This document shows, piece after piece, positions 34,389 to 46,250 of a DNA stretch of 64,000 nucleotides. This DNA is from Massospora cicadina. Lineage: Eukaryota; Entomophthoromycota; Entomophthoromycetes; Entomophthorales; Entomophthoraceae. How positions within the stretch are numbered: position 1 is the first letter of the stretch; each line of letters starts with the position of its first letter. The stretch covers positions 124,001-188,000 of the forward strand of contig JAKSZP010009288.1 of the NCBI GenBank assembly GCA_022478985.1. The letters run 5' to 3'. Below the pieces are notes generated by a model. It searched no databases, was not told where the DNA came from, and worked only from the letters and a program-made list of their open reading frames with translations. The translations under genes and the position numbers were made by a program.

Positions 34389-35398
34389 AGCTGGCTTTGG
34401 CCCTTTTGGGTTATAATTGCACAATTATCATAATCCTTTTTGGGAAACTTTATTTGCCAGTACCCGCTGATAAGTTCCATCGCCAAGAAAAACATTATGC
34501 CCCCTAGCCTATCCAAGGCATCATCAATTTGTGGCAGAGGGTATGAGTACTTCTTTGTGATGTTGTTTAACTTCTGGCAATCAATGACTACTTGGTTTCT
34601 TCCAACTTATTCTTAAAAACTAAAAAATTAGTACCACCCATGGACTTTCTAAAGCCACTAAAATGCCACTATTCAGGAGTTCCTTAACCTCTTTAGATAC
34701 ATAATCTTCTGATAATTTCAAGCATCTAATTTGGTGCAATCTGAATTGGTTTATGATCTCCAGTATCGATATTGTGGATGACACCCTTAGCACATTCCAA
34801 GTCAAAATCTTGTGCAAATATTTCCCAATAATTAGGATTAACTCCTGAGCTTGAATTTCTCAGAGTTGGTCAGTATGCTTAAATCGGCCCTAGGGACAAC
34901 ATTATTGATGCGGAGTAAGTCCTTATCAGGAAGCCTTAATTTGACAAAAGTTACAAACTCATGGAACAAGTGAATTTCCGAGTTAGGGAATTGATAAAGA
35001 AATGCAATTGTTTGATGTCGCTTGATGGAGAAGGGCTGATTTTGCAGTTTTTCACACAAGATGTGTATTTCTCCATGGCCAGGAATGATAATATATGGGT
35101 TAATGTTTGTCTCAAATTGAGATTTAGACCATGATTGATATATTTCACCACAAAATCCTTCTGGGGTATTATTTGTCAGTCATGTTAGGACGATTACTTG
35201 ATCTCTGGATAGTATAGTAATGTGCTGATTTTACTGAAGTGGAATATTCTTTGACTAATTGATCTGGGAGGTTAGTGATTTTTGTCTTTGGCCGCACTTT
35301 GACATGCTCAATCAGAACTATTCAATCTTTGTAGGCCAGAATTATGAATAGGCTGGGTTTCTTTTACTCAACTGCCCCATCCCTGTAATACTTTATTT
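34389..35398 (-). pseudogene. E3 reverse transcriptase, N-terminal part
   Basis: Minus strand beyond E4. It reads SGILVALESPWVVLIF at about 34660-34620, then VVIDCQKLNNITKKYSYPLP at about 34580-34530, FFLAMELISGYWQIKFPKKD at about 34500-34440 and NCAIITQKG at about 34420, right up to the E4 edge. The order and frame match the part at 26561-27015. The stretch 34820-35398 is the protease-RT linker with no named domain. Confidence 0.82.
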
Positions 35399-35560
35399 TG
35401 AGGTAAGCTGACCAGGGGATGGACATTACCAAAACTAAAAATTAAAACATAAAACTAAAATAAGTAATTGGTTCAGAAAACATCCACCTGAGTGGATTGA
35501 ATGAAACACTTCAAACAAAAACAACTAACCAGGTGGGCATCAGAAACCGCTTATCCCTCC
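35399..35560 (-). mobile_element. Possible tiny LINE 3' end fragment
   Basis: AGGTAAGCTGACCAGGGGAT at about 35402 resembles the 3' end motif of LINE D (AGGCAAGCCGACCAGGGGAC at 19575), with T-rich sequence to the left as expected for the tail of a minus-strand insertion. Similarity fades after about 28 bases. It could be a severely 5'-truncated copy or chance. Confidence 0.3.
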
Positions 35561-35949
35561 ATGGTGGAAGGGGGGATCAGGGGGCTCATCTTCAACAGCA
35601 GCTTCCTCCTCCCAGAGTAGGGTACGTGTCAAGGCGGACAGTAATGACATTGAGGCATTGGCAGAATGTGGTACAATATCACTAATGATTGGTATTTCAT
35701 GAAAATTTTCAGTTAGGAAATTGGCACTGATATATTCAGATAAAGCTTTTTTTGGCTTTAATGTGGGCGTCTAGGTGTTTAAAAAACGTGGCAATATTAG
35801 TTTGGGTAACCTTAGCTTTATGATTCCATGCTACAGTTTTCACATTATGGATAACTTTGTTGACATTTTTGTGTAAATGTGCCCCATCCCAGTTATAGTA
35901 AAGTGGGATATACTGTCCAAGAGTGGTGATAACATTGTCCTTATTTTGG

Positions 35950-36290
35950 TAGCAACTCCATATCTCCTTAGGAAATTGCCCTGATTAGAATATCATGGTT
36001 CATATTTGGCAACACTATAGTAGGTGCTGTCATTACAATAGATCAAAATCTGAGAGGTATGATACTGTATGCGCCTAGTGATCTAGTTGTATGCGCCCAA
36101 GCTGTACCTTATCCTGACAGTGGGAAGCATTGGCGCAATTTTCAACTTTTTAACCAACTCTGTGCTGACTATATTGATAGGAGTACCAATATAAACGATG
36201 GCCTGAACTTGCACCTTGCTTGCTGCTATATCCACATAAGTACAATTGGAGTTGTTTTCAGATGTATTTACTGTTTAAATGGTGTGACTG
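35950..36290 (-). pseudogene. E3 protease (active-site Asp changed)
   Basis: Minus strand near 36230-36150 reads VQVQAIVYIGTPINIVSTEL, matching AIIDTGAPINIVSTKL of E2 except that DTG has become YIG. The following stretch fits the same domain but is interrupted by stops near 36060. Located between gag and RT, as expected. Confidence 0.78.
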
Positions 36291-36469
36291 CTGCCCGATT
36301 CCAGGTGTGATTTCAGGCTTGAGCAAATATCTGGGAAGTTATCTGCTAAGGTCTTCATGGGAATGGCTACTTGTACATTTTTAAGCCAAGGTTGGTCGGT
36401 AAAACATCCAGGTTGGAGGTACAAACCCTAATCAATAATCTGTTTTGCGTAAGGTTTTGATACCTCTGC

Positions 36470-38872
36470 TCAGGCTTCTTTGGTAGTTTTCAAGGGTTTA
36501 GTTGCTTTTTCTGTGGCCCAAGTAGTGACCATCAGGATATTATTAGCCACAAAAAGGTGGAGGTTATCTTCTGTGACATCTTTGGCCCTAAAGAGCTCAT
36601 CAGGGTCAGGTGGAATGGTTTGGTGAACATTAGTGGAGTTAGAACATTCCGCCTCTACTCTACAGCTCTTTTCACACCTCTCTGTCACTGTTGCTTTCTA
36701 GAGTAACGTTGACCCCAGGATTTTTGTCAGAATGTCTGTAGCATTGGCTAGCAAAATGCCCCCTTTGGCCACAGTTGTTGCATGTAATCGGTACTCTTTG
36801 CTGTATTTGCTCAATTTTTGGTTCAAAGTTAAGGGAATTTCCCTTGGTTGGACATAGTGTTACTTTTTTACCCAAAAATCGTATTTTTTTCTGGTCCTTG
36901 GGCCAATTAGGGGTATCAAAACTGTGGGCACAGCTTAAGTAATTGGTAAGCTCTTGTGTCTCCATTTCTCCATTGAATTCAGGTATCACAACCTGATGCA
37001 ATTTACAGTAGTGCATGACTGCATGTTCCATTGCAATCTTAGCGTCAAACTTATTATTGCATTACACCCAAGCAAGACTTGTGCCTCATCAAGAAAATTT
37101 ATGCAAAGTTCTTAATATTCACATTCTGCTTGATTTAATATTAAAAAGCTCTCTTTTTAGGCTTCTAATTTCAAGGCCCTCCAAATTGTTTTGTCACCAC
37201 AATTTTGACACCCATATAGGACCAATCGTCACCCAAATAGGGCATAATGAGGTCACAGCTTTGGGCATCAAGTGAGTTGATCAGTGCTGCAGCCCTTTGC
37301 ATGGTCTGATGCTCCCTGCATTGCTTCTTCAAATAGCTTGAGAAAAAACTGAACGTTCCCATCCTTATCAAACTTTGGTAAGTTCAATGGTTTAAAGTCA
37401 TCTGGCCCTGTTTTGTGCATAGGCGTTGTACTTCTTCTTGAAAGTCTTGGTGTATCATCATTTAGTATCGCCTTCTTTACCATTGGGGAGTTCTGGAGTC
37501 AGGATTGATGCCGGAACTATAGGCATAGGACGAATGTTTGAAAAATCAGCTTCTGCTTTTTGTGTCAATGATGATGATTCAATTTCATGATATTGCTCTG
37601 ACTACTTGATTCTGATGCTTGAATTCATCCCTTAGTTGTTTCGCAAATTGGTTTTTGGCCAAATAGGCAGAACTCTTTCCCCTTTCTCTTTTTTAAGGCT
37701 GGGTGAGAACTGGCAGTTTTGCTTTTTGAGGGATTCAAATTTTATAAGGTTGTCATATTCCTTTTTAAATAAAGCATAATTGGACGTTATGCTTTTAATA
37801 TCTTTAGTCATACTGACTACTCAGGACTTTGCAGTTATTGATTGCATTATAAGTTCCTAATTCTCCTGAGTAATTTCAGTATTTAAGCCTGAAATCTTGA
37901 AACAACCGTCCAATATTTTGAAAATTCCTTTTTAATTTGGGCATCCTCTCCATCCCTATTTGGGACGGCTGGTTTCGCTGCAAGGTCTTTGATGTTTTTG
38001 TTCAAAGTATCCATCTTGGCCCAACATAATTAAAAAAAACTTCTTGCTTTGAATTTAAGTCCAGATGATTCATTTGGCCTGAAGTGGCATATATGGTGAG
38101 TTGTTCCATCTGAGATAATAGTAGATCAAAATGAGCATCCAGTTTTTGACAGTAAGTATTCGTGTTTTGTTTCCATTCATGCGATAGCCCATGGTGAGCA
38201 GCTACTTCAGTGGCTATCTTTGGAAATAAATCATTTTTGTAGCTCCTCAAGTGTATTTAATCTTCCATGAGCTTCATTGACAAGTCCTATATTATCCACA
38301 ATTGCTTTTTGGACTTCAGTAGAACTGAAATTTTAATTTTCCAGTAGAGCATTTTAAGAAAGATTGTTCCTGCCCTTGCACGCGGTAGATTTCCATGAGT
38401 TCCAGATTTTGTCTAGCAAGGATTCGCTGGGTATGCTTGATTGAGGGTTGGACAAAGTTAACCAGGAAATTCTTTAGTTGCTTAACTGTCTGTGAGACAT
38501 TTGGCAAGAGATGCATGGTTGCATTGTGGTACTTCATGTATATCTCTATCCTGAGCACCTGATCCTTAAGTTAATAGAACAGGCTGAAGGAGGGATCAAT
38601 TTGTGAAGTACCAATCCTAAAACCCTGATATAGACTTTTCAGCGTAGCTTTTATGCTTTCAGATGTAAGATCAATTGGGCTTGTTGTATCTACATGAGCT
38701 CCTCCCACTGTGATAAGATCCAGGGAGTATGAGGTACCCACATCAGAGCCTTGGCGGCTGAGATTAAAATAATCTGAGGTTTCCTTATCACTAGTTTCCA
38801 TCTCATTGTCTAACTTGTCTAGCTGAATCTGCCAGTAACTGGTTGTGTGGGTCCATTTCAGAGAGTGTCACT
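36470..38872 (-). pseudogene. E3 gag with CCHC knuckle
   Basis: A series of minus-strand frames. 38801-38571, 38558-38316 and 38250-38002 hold long helical, coiled-coil-like sequence. 37483-37171 gives the capsid-like part (FKPLNLPKFDKDGNVQFFLK). 37031-36672 includes ITCNNCGQRGHFASQC, an intact CCHC zinc knuckle that binds RNA. 36688-36470 is the tail. Frameshifts separate the pieces. This is the best-preserved gag in the window. Confidence 0.82.
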
Positions 38873-38890
38873 GATTTTGAGTGTGCACCA
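38873..38890 (-). other. E3 primer-binding site
   Basis: On the element strand TGGTGCACACTCAAAATC, two bases from the 5' LTR end. It shares only TGGTGC with the E2/E4 site, so a different tRNA primed E3. Confidence 0.6.
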
Positions 38891-38892
38891 GT

Positions 38893-39999
38893 TGTTAGAT
38901 TCTGAGCATTGCTTGATTGAAAAAATAGATCCTGCACACTTAATTAGAAATGAATTAAAGCCAAAAAATCCTCGTTTTAGCCAGTGACATAAGGTACTTT
39001 GACGTTGGGAATCTCATAAAGCTTATCTGAATTACTACAACTCTTCTGGTCAATTTTGGGCTCGATTTTCCCTTTGTATTTAGGAACTTCTACCAAGGAA
39101 GGTAGAGGTACAAGCTTTGGATTTGGCAATTCCAGATTGTTAAACTCTTAAAAGGACTTCTGAAAAAAACCAGTAAGATATTAATATAAAATTATCTTTA
39201 CTTAGACTATGTTATTTGATGATTATATTCTGGACCAGGTGCCAGTATTTATACCTTTAGAGCATCTCCTGGCCACAAATTAAGCAAATGATTTCCACGT
39301 TTTACTTCTCACCTAAGTTCGGTTTATGAACTGATACATCTATGACCTATTGCTAGGTTTGTTGGTGGCAATAAACTCTCATATTTGGAAGGATTTCAGG
39401 GACAAAAATCGCAATAACAACGTGTAAAATTGTCCTAAAATCATCTTGATTTGAGTTTTATCATACTGCTGACAAAATAAAGTTTCTGTAAAATTTTGTC
39501 ACAAATTGAAGTAAATGATGCACCCTTAATATGGATGTTGGTAGGCCTCTCATGATAGCACTAGGTACTCCAATTTGAGTGGTCCACGTGCAAGTGTTAT
39601 TGTGCTGATTATGAGGATTGACATGCGAATTTCACCATAGGGGAAAAATTGATTACGATTTACTGCTGTCTATTAGTTCATGAGACTTTTATATATTATC
39701 TTTGGGTTAATCTTCAAACGATTTCTTATGCTGAATAGTAATATTGTTCCTGATTAGTCAGGATCAATTGCCAAGTTTTGTTGCATGTATAATTGTCCTG
39801 ATTGTGCGAGAATATTTGGGCTGCGCTTTTGATAAACTAATTGGATTTAATTGACGTTAAGATAATTAGCCTAAGCTGTATAGTTGCAATGGACTTTAAG
39901 ATGAGAAAAAGGATATTAGCTTGAGTTTTGGGAGGATAATTGGCCTTATCTGTTGCTTGTCAAAGGGTTTATTTTTAGGTCAACCACCATAATCTGATA
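38893..39999 (-). repeat. E3 right LTR (5' LTR in element orientation)
   Basis: TGTTAGATTCTGAGC to ATAATCTGATA, the partner of 18230-19338. Confidence 0.88.
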
Positions 40000-40004
40000 A
40001 TGAT

Positions 40005-41494
40005 CTTTATGGAAAGGTCACCGCATTGAAAAAAGGATACTGAATTTACCAAGTTGTTAATATATCAGAAAACTGAGTGAGAAGGGGATATAGAACGCTT
40101 CCACAGATTCAGGAACTCTAGCATAGATGCTAAAATCGCTTAGAAGAACTATAAAACATAAATGTGATTTCACCCAGATGGGGGCAAATAATCCAGAGCA
40201 ATATTAATGAAAGTTAATTTTGGGAAAGTAAAACCCTGAAGAATATCCCGGAGTTTTTTCTGCACTTTTAAAGATGACTGCTGAAATACAAATATCAACA
40301 GTTGGGTTGCCAAGCAGGAATCTTCTGCCACAGTTGCAATGAAACAATTTTGGAGTGCACTAAAGTTACCTATATTTTACCAGTATAACTCACAAGAATT
40401 TTCCGCCTATTCAAAACAATGATGTTTGGATATGGCAACCAACAGAAAGCAGTAAATGTGATGAAAAGCTTAGAAACGGACTTTTAAAGTCTGGTGTTTC
40501 CCCATCTCAATGAAGATAACTGGACATACAGCTATGCTAAAGAAGCAAAATGACTGAGTTTGATAATCTTAACCTGATGACCAACCTTCAACAGGAGTTT
40601 TTGGGAATCCAATATAAAGAGTAAAAAACATTAACATCATTCTGCTGTACAACTTTACCAAGAATCATGAATCTGTCTGGTGCAAAAGTTCTATCAGATT
40701 TTTATGCATGCATAGCAATGCAAAAGGCGCTTCAGCTCTACAGAGATTTTCATCACACTATGGTGTCAGTGCTGGAAAACAAACTATCACATTTAAGATG
40801 GTAGATTACTTAAAATTCTAGGAGCCACATTTGAAGCACTGGATTAGACCTTCAAAGCGATTCCTGCTGAACTCAGAACACTAAAATTCGCTGAGTTTAA
40901 AAAAGAACATCTTAATTGTTTATTTATGGGGAACAAGCCTAAAGGACCAAAAGGAGTGGAAAAAACTAAAATCTGCTGCCATCAATGTGGAAAACCAGAT
41001 CATGTATTCACTTAATGTTTATAAGCAGCTTAAAGCATATGGTACTCTGATGCAGGCTAAAGGACAGGAAAATGGTCAAGATTTGAGAAAAAATACCAGT
41101 AGTCTTGATAAGGAAAAACAGTACTGTGATAAAATATGTTCTCACGATATATCTAACAATGACCTGATCATTTCTAATTTATTTTCAGACAAAGACACTT
41201 CTGATCCGCTCTACTAGGTTTTTGATCTAAATGTGAATGCAATTACCTAAGCAAAGGTGAAGAGGTTAGACCCCAAAAATCATGAAAGAAGTTTCTAAGC
41301 CATATGCTCATCAGTTTACAGAAAATATAAGAACCGCCAAAAGCATGAAAAACTGATCAAGACGAGACTTGATGAAGTTAACGTTTCTTTCTCTATTAGC
41401 ATAGTCTAAAATCCTTCCCTGGTTTGTCTGCGCAATTAATTTATACTTCCTATATTGTAAATAATCCTGCAATTCACTCAATAAACACTTTATT
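40005..41494 (+). pseudogene. E5 gag, continued after E3
   Basis: Heavily decayed plus-strand sequence. Around 40960-41020 it reads KICCHQCGKPDHVFT then a stop and Cys: a CCHC knuckle whose last spacer codon is TAA. Upstream, around 40600-40850, alternating frames read like gag capsid (NAKGASALQRFSSHYGVSAG). The frame 40987-41217 overlaps the knuckle out of frame and is probably a shadow. LINE C interrupts at 41495, and the element resumes with protease at 57336. Confidence 0.6.
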
Positions 41495-41512
41495 ACAATA
41501 CTCTGAGTGGAC
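41495..41512. repeat. Target site duplication of LINE C (left copy)
   Basis: ACAATACTCTGAGTGGAC here and ACAATACTTTGAGTGCAC at 57318-57335, 16 of 18 bases equal, although 15.8 kb apart. This shows that LINE C and everything inside it form one interrupted insertion. Confidence 0.85.
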
Positions 41513-41591
41513 CTTTTCTTTCCAATTACTATCACTTATTAGTAAAGAATTTGATTCAAACAGAACAATTTAATAATCAATACCAGGTGAG

Positions 41592-42650
41592 ATGAGCAAG
41601 TTTAATAAACAAGGTCAGAATTGGGCAAACACAGTAAAGGGAAGCGAACCTGGATCTGCACCCCCAAAGGCACCAAGCGCACAAGAGTAAACGAAAACCA
41701 AAGCAAAAAAACCCAAGGTGGTGCACCCCACGGGTTTTGTGGAATTTGTAGTAAAATACTACAGCTATATGGAAGTGACCTACTCTCAACTGCTGTCATC
41801 AGTTGAACACAGGGTCCATGTGTTTTTGGGCACAGAAGCACCAGCAATGTGGGAAAAGTTTGGAGAAGCTCAACCAATATTATTCCCGTGAGCTGTGTAC
41901 ATGACAATGCATACTATCTGCTATGGTTGGGTGGATCTTGGGCTCAAGACATCGGAGGAAGCAAATGAAGCCTTGAAGATCAGAGTAGTGATCAACCTTC
42001 ATGATGTCCAATGTTTGGTATCAACTGTATGCACACGTTGGACAGAAGATAAAGATATTTTTATAATTTACACCTACCTTCCAACTACACAGGCATGCAC
42101 AGTAGTTGAACAACTCTCTAAGAAGGCCTGGAATTCTACAGAAAAATCAGACAATTTTAATGCAAAGATTCAAACTAATGCCAAAACTTAGCACAGGGAA
42201 GGCAATTGCAAAAATTTATTCAAACCTGGAGGTAGCGGAGGATTTCATGAAATTCCCCTACATCGCCTCTATTAAAATTGATGGAAAAAATCCCAATTAT
42301 CCCATGCAATTGTGAGAGTGCGCCACCTATATGCAACCACTGTCAGGCCTTTAGTCACAAGATTTATGCTTGTCCCATAAAAGAAGATTTAAAAGAAATG
42401 GAATTCTGTAAGGGAATAAATGGGCGAAGATAACTCAAAGTATGCTAAAATCACTGATACCACACAAGCATTCAACTGGGAAGAAATCGGATAATATAAA
42501 ATTATCAACCCAATTTCCCTAAAGGAATGGAAAATGGCCAAACAGGCTTGCAAGTCGGCTGCGGCCAAGGCAAAGATGTCAGCGGAATCATCTATCTCAC
42601 CTGAAAAGATTTAGGAAGACATGGAAGAACTAGTAACAATGAGCCAATAA
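41592..42650 (+). pseudogene. LINE C ORF1
   Basis: An ATG at 41592 (MSKFNKQGQNWANTVKGSEP) opens a frame that, apart from a stop at 41688 and another near 41889, runs in one register to about 42190: VEHRVHVFLGTEAPAMWEKF, then GWVDLGLKTSEEANEALKIR. A slip then leads to LMPKLSTGKAIAKIYSNLEV, and PPICNHCQAFSHKIYACP at about 42327 is an intact CCHC knuckle. An Ala/Lys-rich helical tail follows. Homologous to ORF1 of LINEs A, B and D. The start was chosen because the basic N-terminus lies at the same distance from the 5' end in LINE B. Confidence 0.8.
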
Positions 42651-43751
42651 AATCCACAGAAAACCAAGCAATCAACTAAAACAAAAAGGTTTCAGTGGAA
42701 CCCAATTTGGAAACAATTTTGTTAGCGCAGGGGCTCAACACATCTCCCAACACTATAAATTGCAACCTAAATGGTGTTGGAAATCAACAATTGAATGCTT
42801 CAGACAAAACTGTTCCCAATGCGAACACACATTTGCACTGTAATGATAAATTGAAAGCAAACTAAGGCAAGAAGCAAACTAAAACAGCAATAGTGAAAGA
42901 GGCAGAGTATACTCCAATACCTACTCATCATTATGGCACCTGCAGTAAGGACGCAAAGGTGAACAAAGGGATAGAGGGAGTAGGGCCGGGGGCCCTGCTA
43001 ACTGCTTCTGAGGCGCACAAGCATCTCAATAGAGATAAGGAAGTTGAACATAGCGGGACTCAAGGCCTCAACGTACCAGGACAAGAAGTTGAGTCTCCTG
43101 CAAAACCCACCTTTGGATATTCTGGCGGTGCAGGAAACCCACTGTCCACAGGGGAAGGAGGAGGCATGGTAAAACATGCTCCTCCCAACAATATCATTTT
43201 GGTTACAACACTGTCAGGTGATATTACGTGTGAACCAAAATTTTAAATTCATTAATTAAATATTTCTGGACAGTTGTGTAATAGCCATAACTTATTATGG
43301 TATGAAGAGGTACACACAATAGCCAGTGTGTACACACCAAACAGTAAAAAGGAGCATTGAAAGTTTCTATCAGCTTTGACACACCTCCATCTTCCAGCAA
43401 ACACTTTTGTTATGGGAGACATGAACTGCTGGATAACCCAAACACCAATCGATGTCCACATACAATGGAGACACCACAAGGGATGTGGAACTTCGCGTGT
43501 TAAAAGCCACCTTAGTCTTATATGAACCTCTACCTAAACGGTTGCCACTCCTGCAAAACATGACACGCCCACATGTGCACAATGGTAAACTTATTTTCAT
43601 GTTCCAAATAGACCTACTGCTCACACACCTAATTTTATGACACCAAAGTTATAAATTCAAAAATAAAAAAATTAAACTCTCAGACCATTGACTAGTTTTG
43701 GTGCCATTCACACCGGCAAAAAGAATTATCCAAGAACCATATGGTGCAGAA
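42651..43751 (+). pseudogene. LINE C ORF2: endonuclease part up to LINE A
   Basis: About 42720-43250 is the ORF1-ORF2 linker, with an open frame 42893-43246 that is Gly/Glu-rich and of no known family. VMGDMNCWITQTPID at about 43409 carries the endonuclease GD motif. The frame 43452-43640 gives ELRVLKATLVLYEPLPKR and TRPHVHNGKL, matching LINE B. IKLSDH at about 43672 is the SDH motif. LINE A inserts at 43752-43768. Confidence 0.75.
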
Positions 43752-43768
43752 TACGCCCAGAAAATTAA
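43752..43768. repeat. Target site duplication of LINE A (left copy)
   Basis: TACGCCCAGAAAATTAA here and again, identical over 17 bases, at 49041-49057. The two copies bracket LINE A exactly, and LINE C continues beyond them. Confidence 0.92.
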
Positions 43769-43877
43769 ATTTAAATTTTAATTTATTGTGGGGAAGGCCG
43801 ACCATGGGATGGACACTTCCGCATATGACTCAGGAAAGATAAACTTAGTACCAGGGGGGGCACCCCAGAGAAGCAAT

Positions 43878-46250
43878 GCTATCTCTTGTTGCCGGCGGGA
43901 ACGCCACTTATGGGGAGGGGAGGGAACGTGTGAAGGGGCCGTAGCCACTATTGAGCACGTGTGGAGGAAGAGTCTGATTTGATGAACCAGACTGGGAACC
44001 AGGAGGAGACCAGCTGTTGGCGACGCGGTGGGAGATATCCAAACATCCACGCTTGAAAGTGGTCCACCAAATGAGACCGGAATCTGTGGACAGCTTCTGG
44101 GAGGGTGGCGATGGAGCCAGCGATGGCATCCAAGACAATCGTGTGGATAGTCCACATGGCGATTGCAACCACCAGAGCACGGAGGGAGGGTGGAAGGGGG
44201 AGGCCATTGATGAAGCAAACATATCTCTTGACAGACTGAAGGATGCGTTTGATCCTGGCCTAGCAGACGTTGGACTTCGCGCCATATCACTTTAGAAGTG
44301 GGGCACTTCTCCAGGCGGTGGAACAGCGTTCCATACTGGCCACACACGACACAGGATGAGTGTAAAGCGTTAGAGCACTCAGCTGTACGATACACCCACC
44401 TCAGGCAGCACCACACATGGGAGCGGACTTGGGGCTGCAACAGAGGATGGTGTGCGTATTTCCAGATAGTCTTTTGGGTCTCAGTGAATAAGGGATGTCC
44501 ATCATGTCCAGGTAGTCCACCCTGGATAGGACTTGGGGTCGAATGGGGATCACGCCATCATGGATGGGTAGCCCCTGTACCTCTTGTGTGAACTGAGGAG
44601 AGGGGCGGCCTCTTCGGGTTGTATGTCCACTGATATGATTTCTCCACTCTGCGCTTCGCATGGAGAGTAGGATTCGTTTGTAGTGGGTTTTAGTCCCGTG
44701 AGGACCTGTGGCCGATGTGTGTGATGCGAGGTATTTCATCAGGGAGTGGGGGTTTGATGGATTGTTGAGGCCCAAGGCTCGGGAGAAGTTGGAGCAGGCC
44801 GCGCGGGACCAGTGTTGGGATGGGATTGTAGGAGCGGTGATGGCCGCGATCCAGATGCCCAGGATCTTGGCAGCATGGGCTTTGAAGTCAAGCGGGCCCA
44901 TGCCACCTTGATGATGAGGGCCAAACATGACCTCTAGCCATACTGGTGGAGGGCGGCCTGACCAAAGCCATCCTTGCAGCAAAGCATACAGGGATTTGAA
45001 GAAGCTTGGGGATAAGGGGATGGTGTGGGCTTTGAACCAGACTTTGGATAGGAGCATAGAGTTGGCAAGAACAACCCTGCCAGTGAGGGTAGTAGGGTGG
45101 GCTCTGAGAGAGGCGATTCGCTTCATCACGTTGTCCAGTATATGGCACTCCACTACTGCTGACGCGTATCCGCCTGCCTCCATCCACACGCCCAGATGGC
45201 GCACCAGTCCTATGGTAGGACGTAGCACAAAGGGGAGCACCAGTGGAGCAGTGTGTGTTGAGTTAGTAAGGCGTGGACATGGGCGAGCAGATGGGCCGAG
45301 TTGGGAACTACTTGCTGGGGCCCAGCAGTTCTGAAACTGACCAAGGAGGATGAGTTCGGTTTTGGAGTCGTTCAGTGCCGCGTTGCTTACCCGGGAATAT
45401 TCCTGGATGAGGGCTTCAAGAGCGCGTGCATCTTTGTTATTAGACACCCCCACCACGCAATCATCTGCAAATGCCATCATCTTGACTGGGGTTTGGCCTG
45501 GCACATGGACCCCAGTGAGGTGGGCATTCACATTTCGCAGTAGTGGGTCAAGGCTGAAGTTGTATAAGAGTGGGCTGAGGGGTCCCCTTGTCGCAGGCCC
45601 CTTTGAGGGCGGACTACTTCTGTTAGGAAGCCTGGGCCACGCACTGCCATTGTCGCAGATTCCATGAGCAGCATCACCCAGTTTATGAAGCGGGGGGGGG
45701 GGGGGGGTAGGCGGAATTGATGGAGGCAGGCCCTTAAGTATTCCCAGTTTACTCTATCATAGGCCTTTTGTTGGTCCAAGAATACAATTGCCCCAGAGGC
45801 TGTGGACTGACACACTAGCCATAGAGTGCACGTTATCCCATTTGACCTTCTGGGGATGAAACTGAATTGTTCTGGGGAGATGGTGGCAAATGCTACAGTC
45901 CCTAAACGGTTAGCCATGATTTTGGTTAAAATTTTGTTGTCTGTGTTTGTTAGAGAAATGGGGCGCCAGTTGGATAAGTCAAGCCTATCCCCTTTCTTGA
46001 AGAGTGTGACATTAAAGGCCTCATGTCCTCCTGGTAGGAGGCGCGTTTCCAACAGGCTTTAGTTGAGTGAGGCTAGTAGCAATGGGGATATACATTTAAA
46101 ATATTTTTTTAGAACTCATATGAAATGCCATCTGGGCCTGGGCATTTTCAGTTTGGTGCACCATGAATGGCTGTCCATAATTTGTTTGGAGTAATCAAAT
46201 TCATTATTTCCAGGTATTGAAAAATGGTGCAGATATAAGCTCGGTCAAGA
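43878..46250 (-). pseudogene. LINE A ORF2: reverse transcriptase and zinc finger
   Basis: Two long overlapping minus-strand frames: 46052-45528 (174 aa) and 45531-44401 (376 aa). The first has GDRLDLSNWRPISLTNTDNK, SFIPRRSNGI and LDQQKAYDRVNWEYL. The second has VKMMAFADDCVVGVSNNKDA with the catalytic FADD intact, and the connection domain. 44440-43778 carries SSCVVCGQYGTLFHRLEKC, the C-terminal zinc finger. A G16 run at 45692-45707 encodes a proline stretch in the palm. The frame break at 45530 and a later one near 44440 disable it. Confidence 0.88.

Larger units (their letters stand above)
18230..39999 (-). mobile_element. E3: Ty3/gypsy element carrying LINE D and E4
   Basis: Two ~1.1 kb direct repeats (18230-19338 and 38893-39999) bound minus-strand integrase, RNase H, RT, protease and gag. 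LINE D lies between the left LTR and the integrase. E4 splits the RT gene. Without them E3 is about 9 kb. Flanking pentamers AAAAT (18225-18229) and ATGAT (40000-40004) match at three of five, a decayed target duplication. E3 is itself inserted in the gag of E5. Confidence 0.85.

Noticed and set aside
41577..41907. Minus-strand frames of 70 and 101 codons
   Set aside because: They lie opposite the LINE C ORF1, whose plus-strand frame aligns with the ORF1 of other LINEs.
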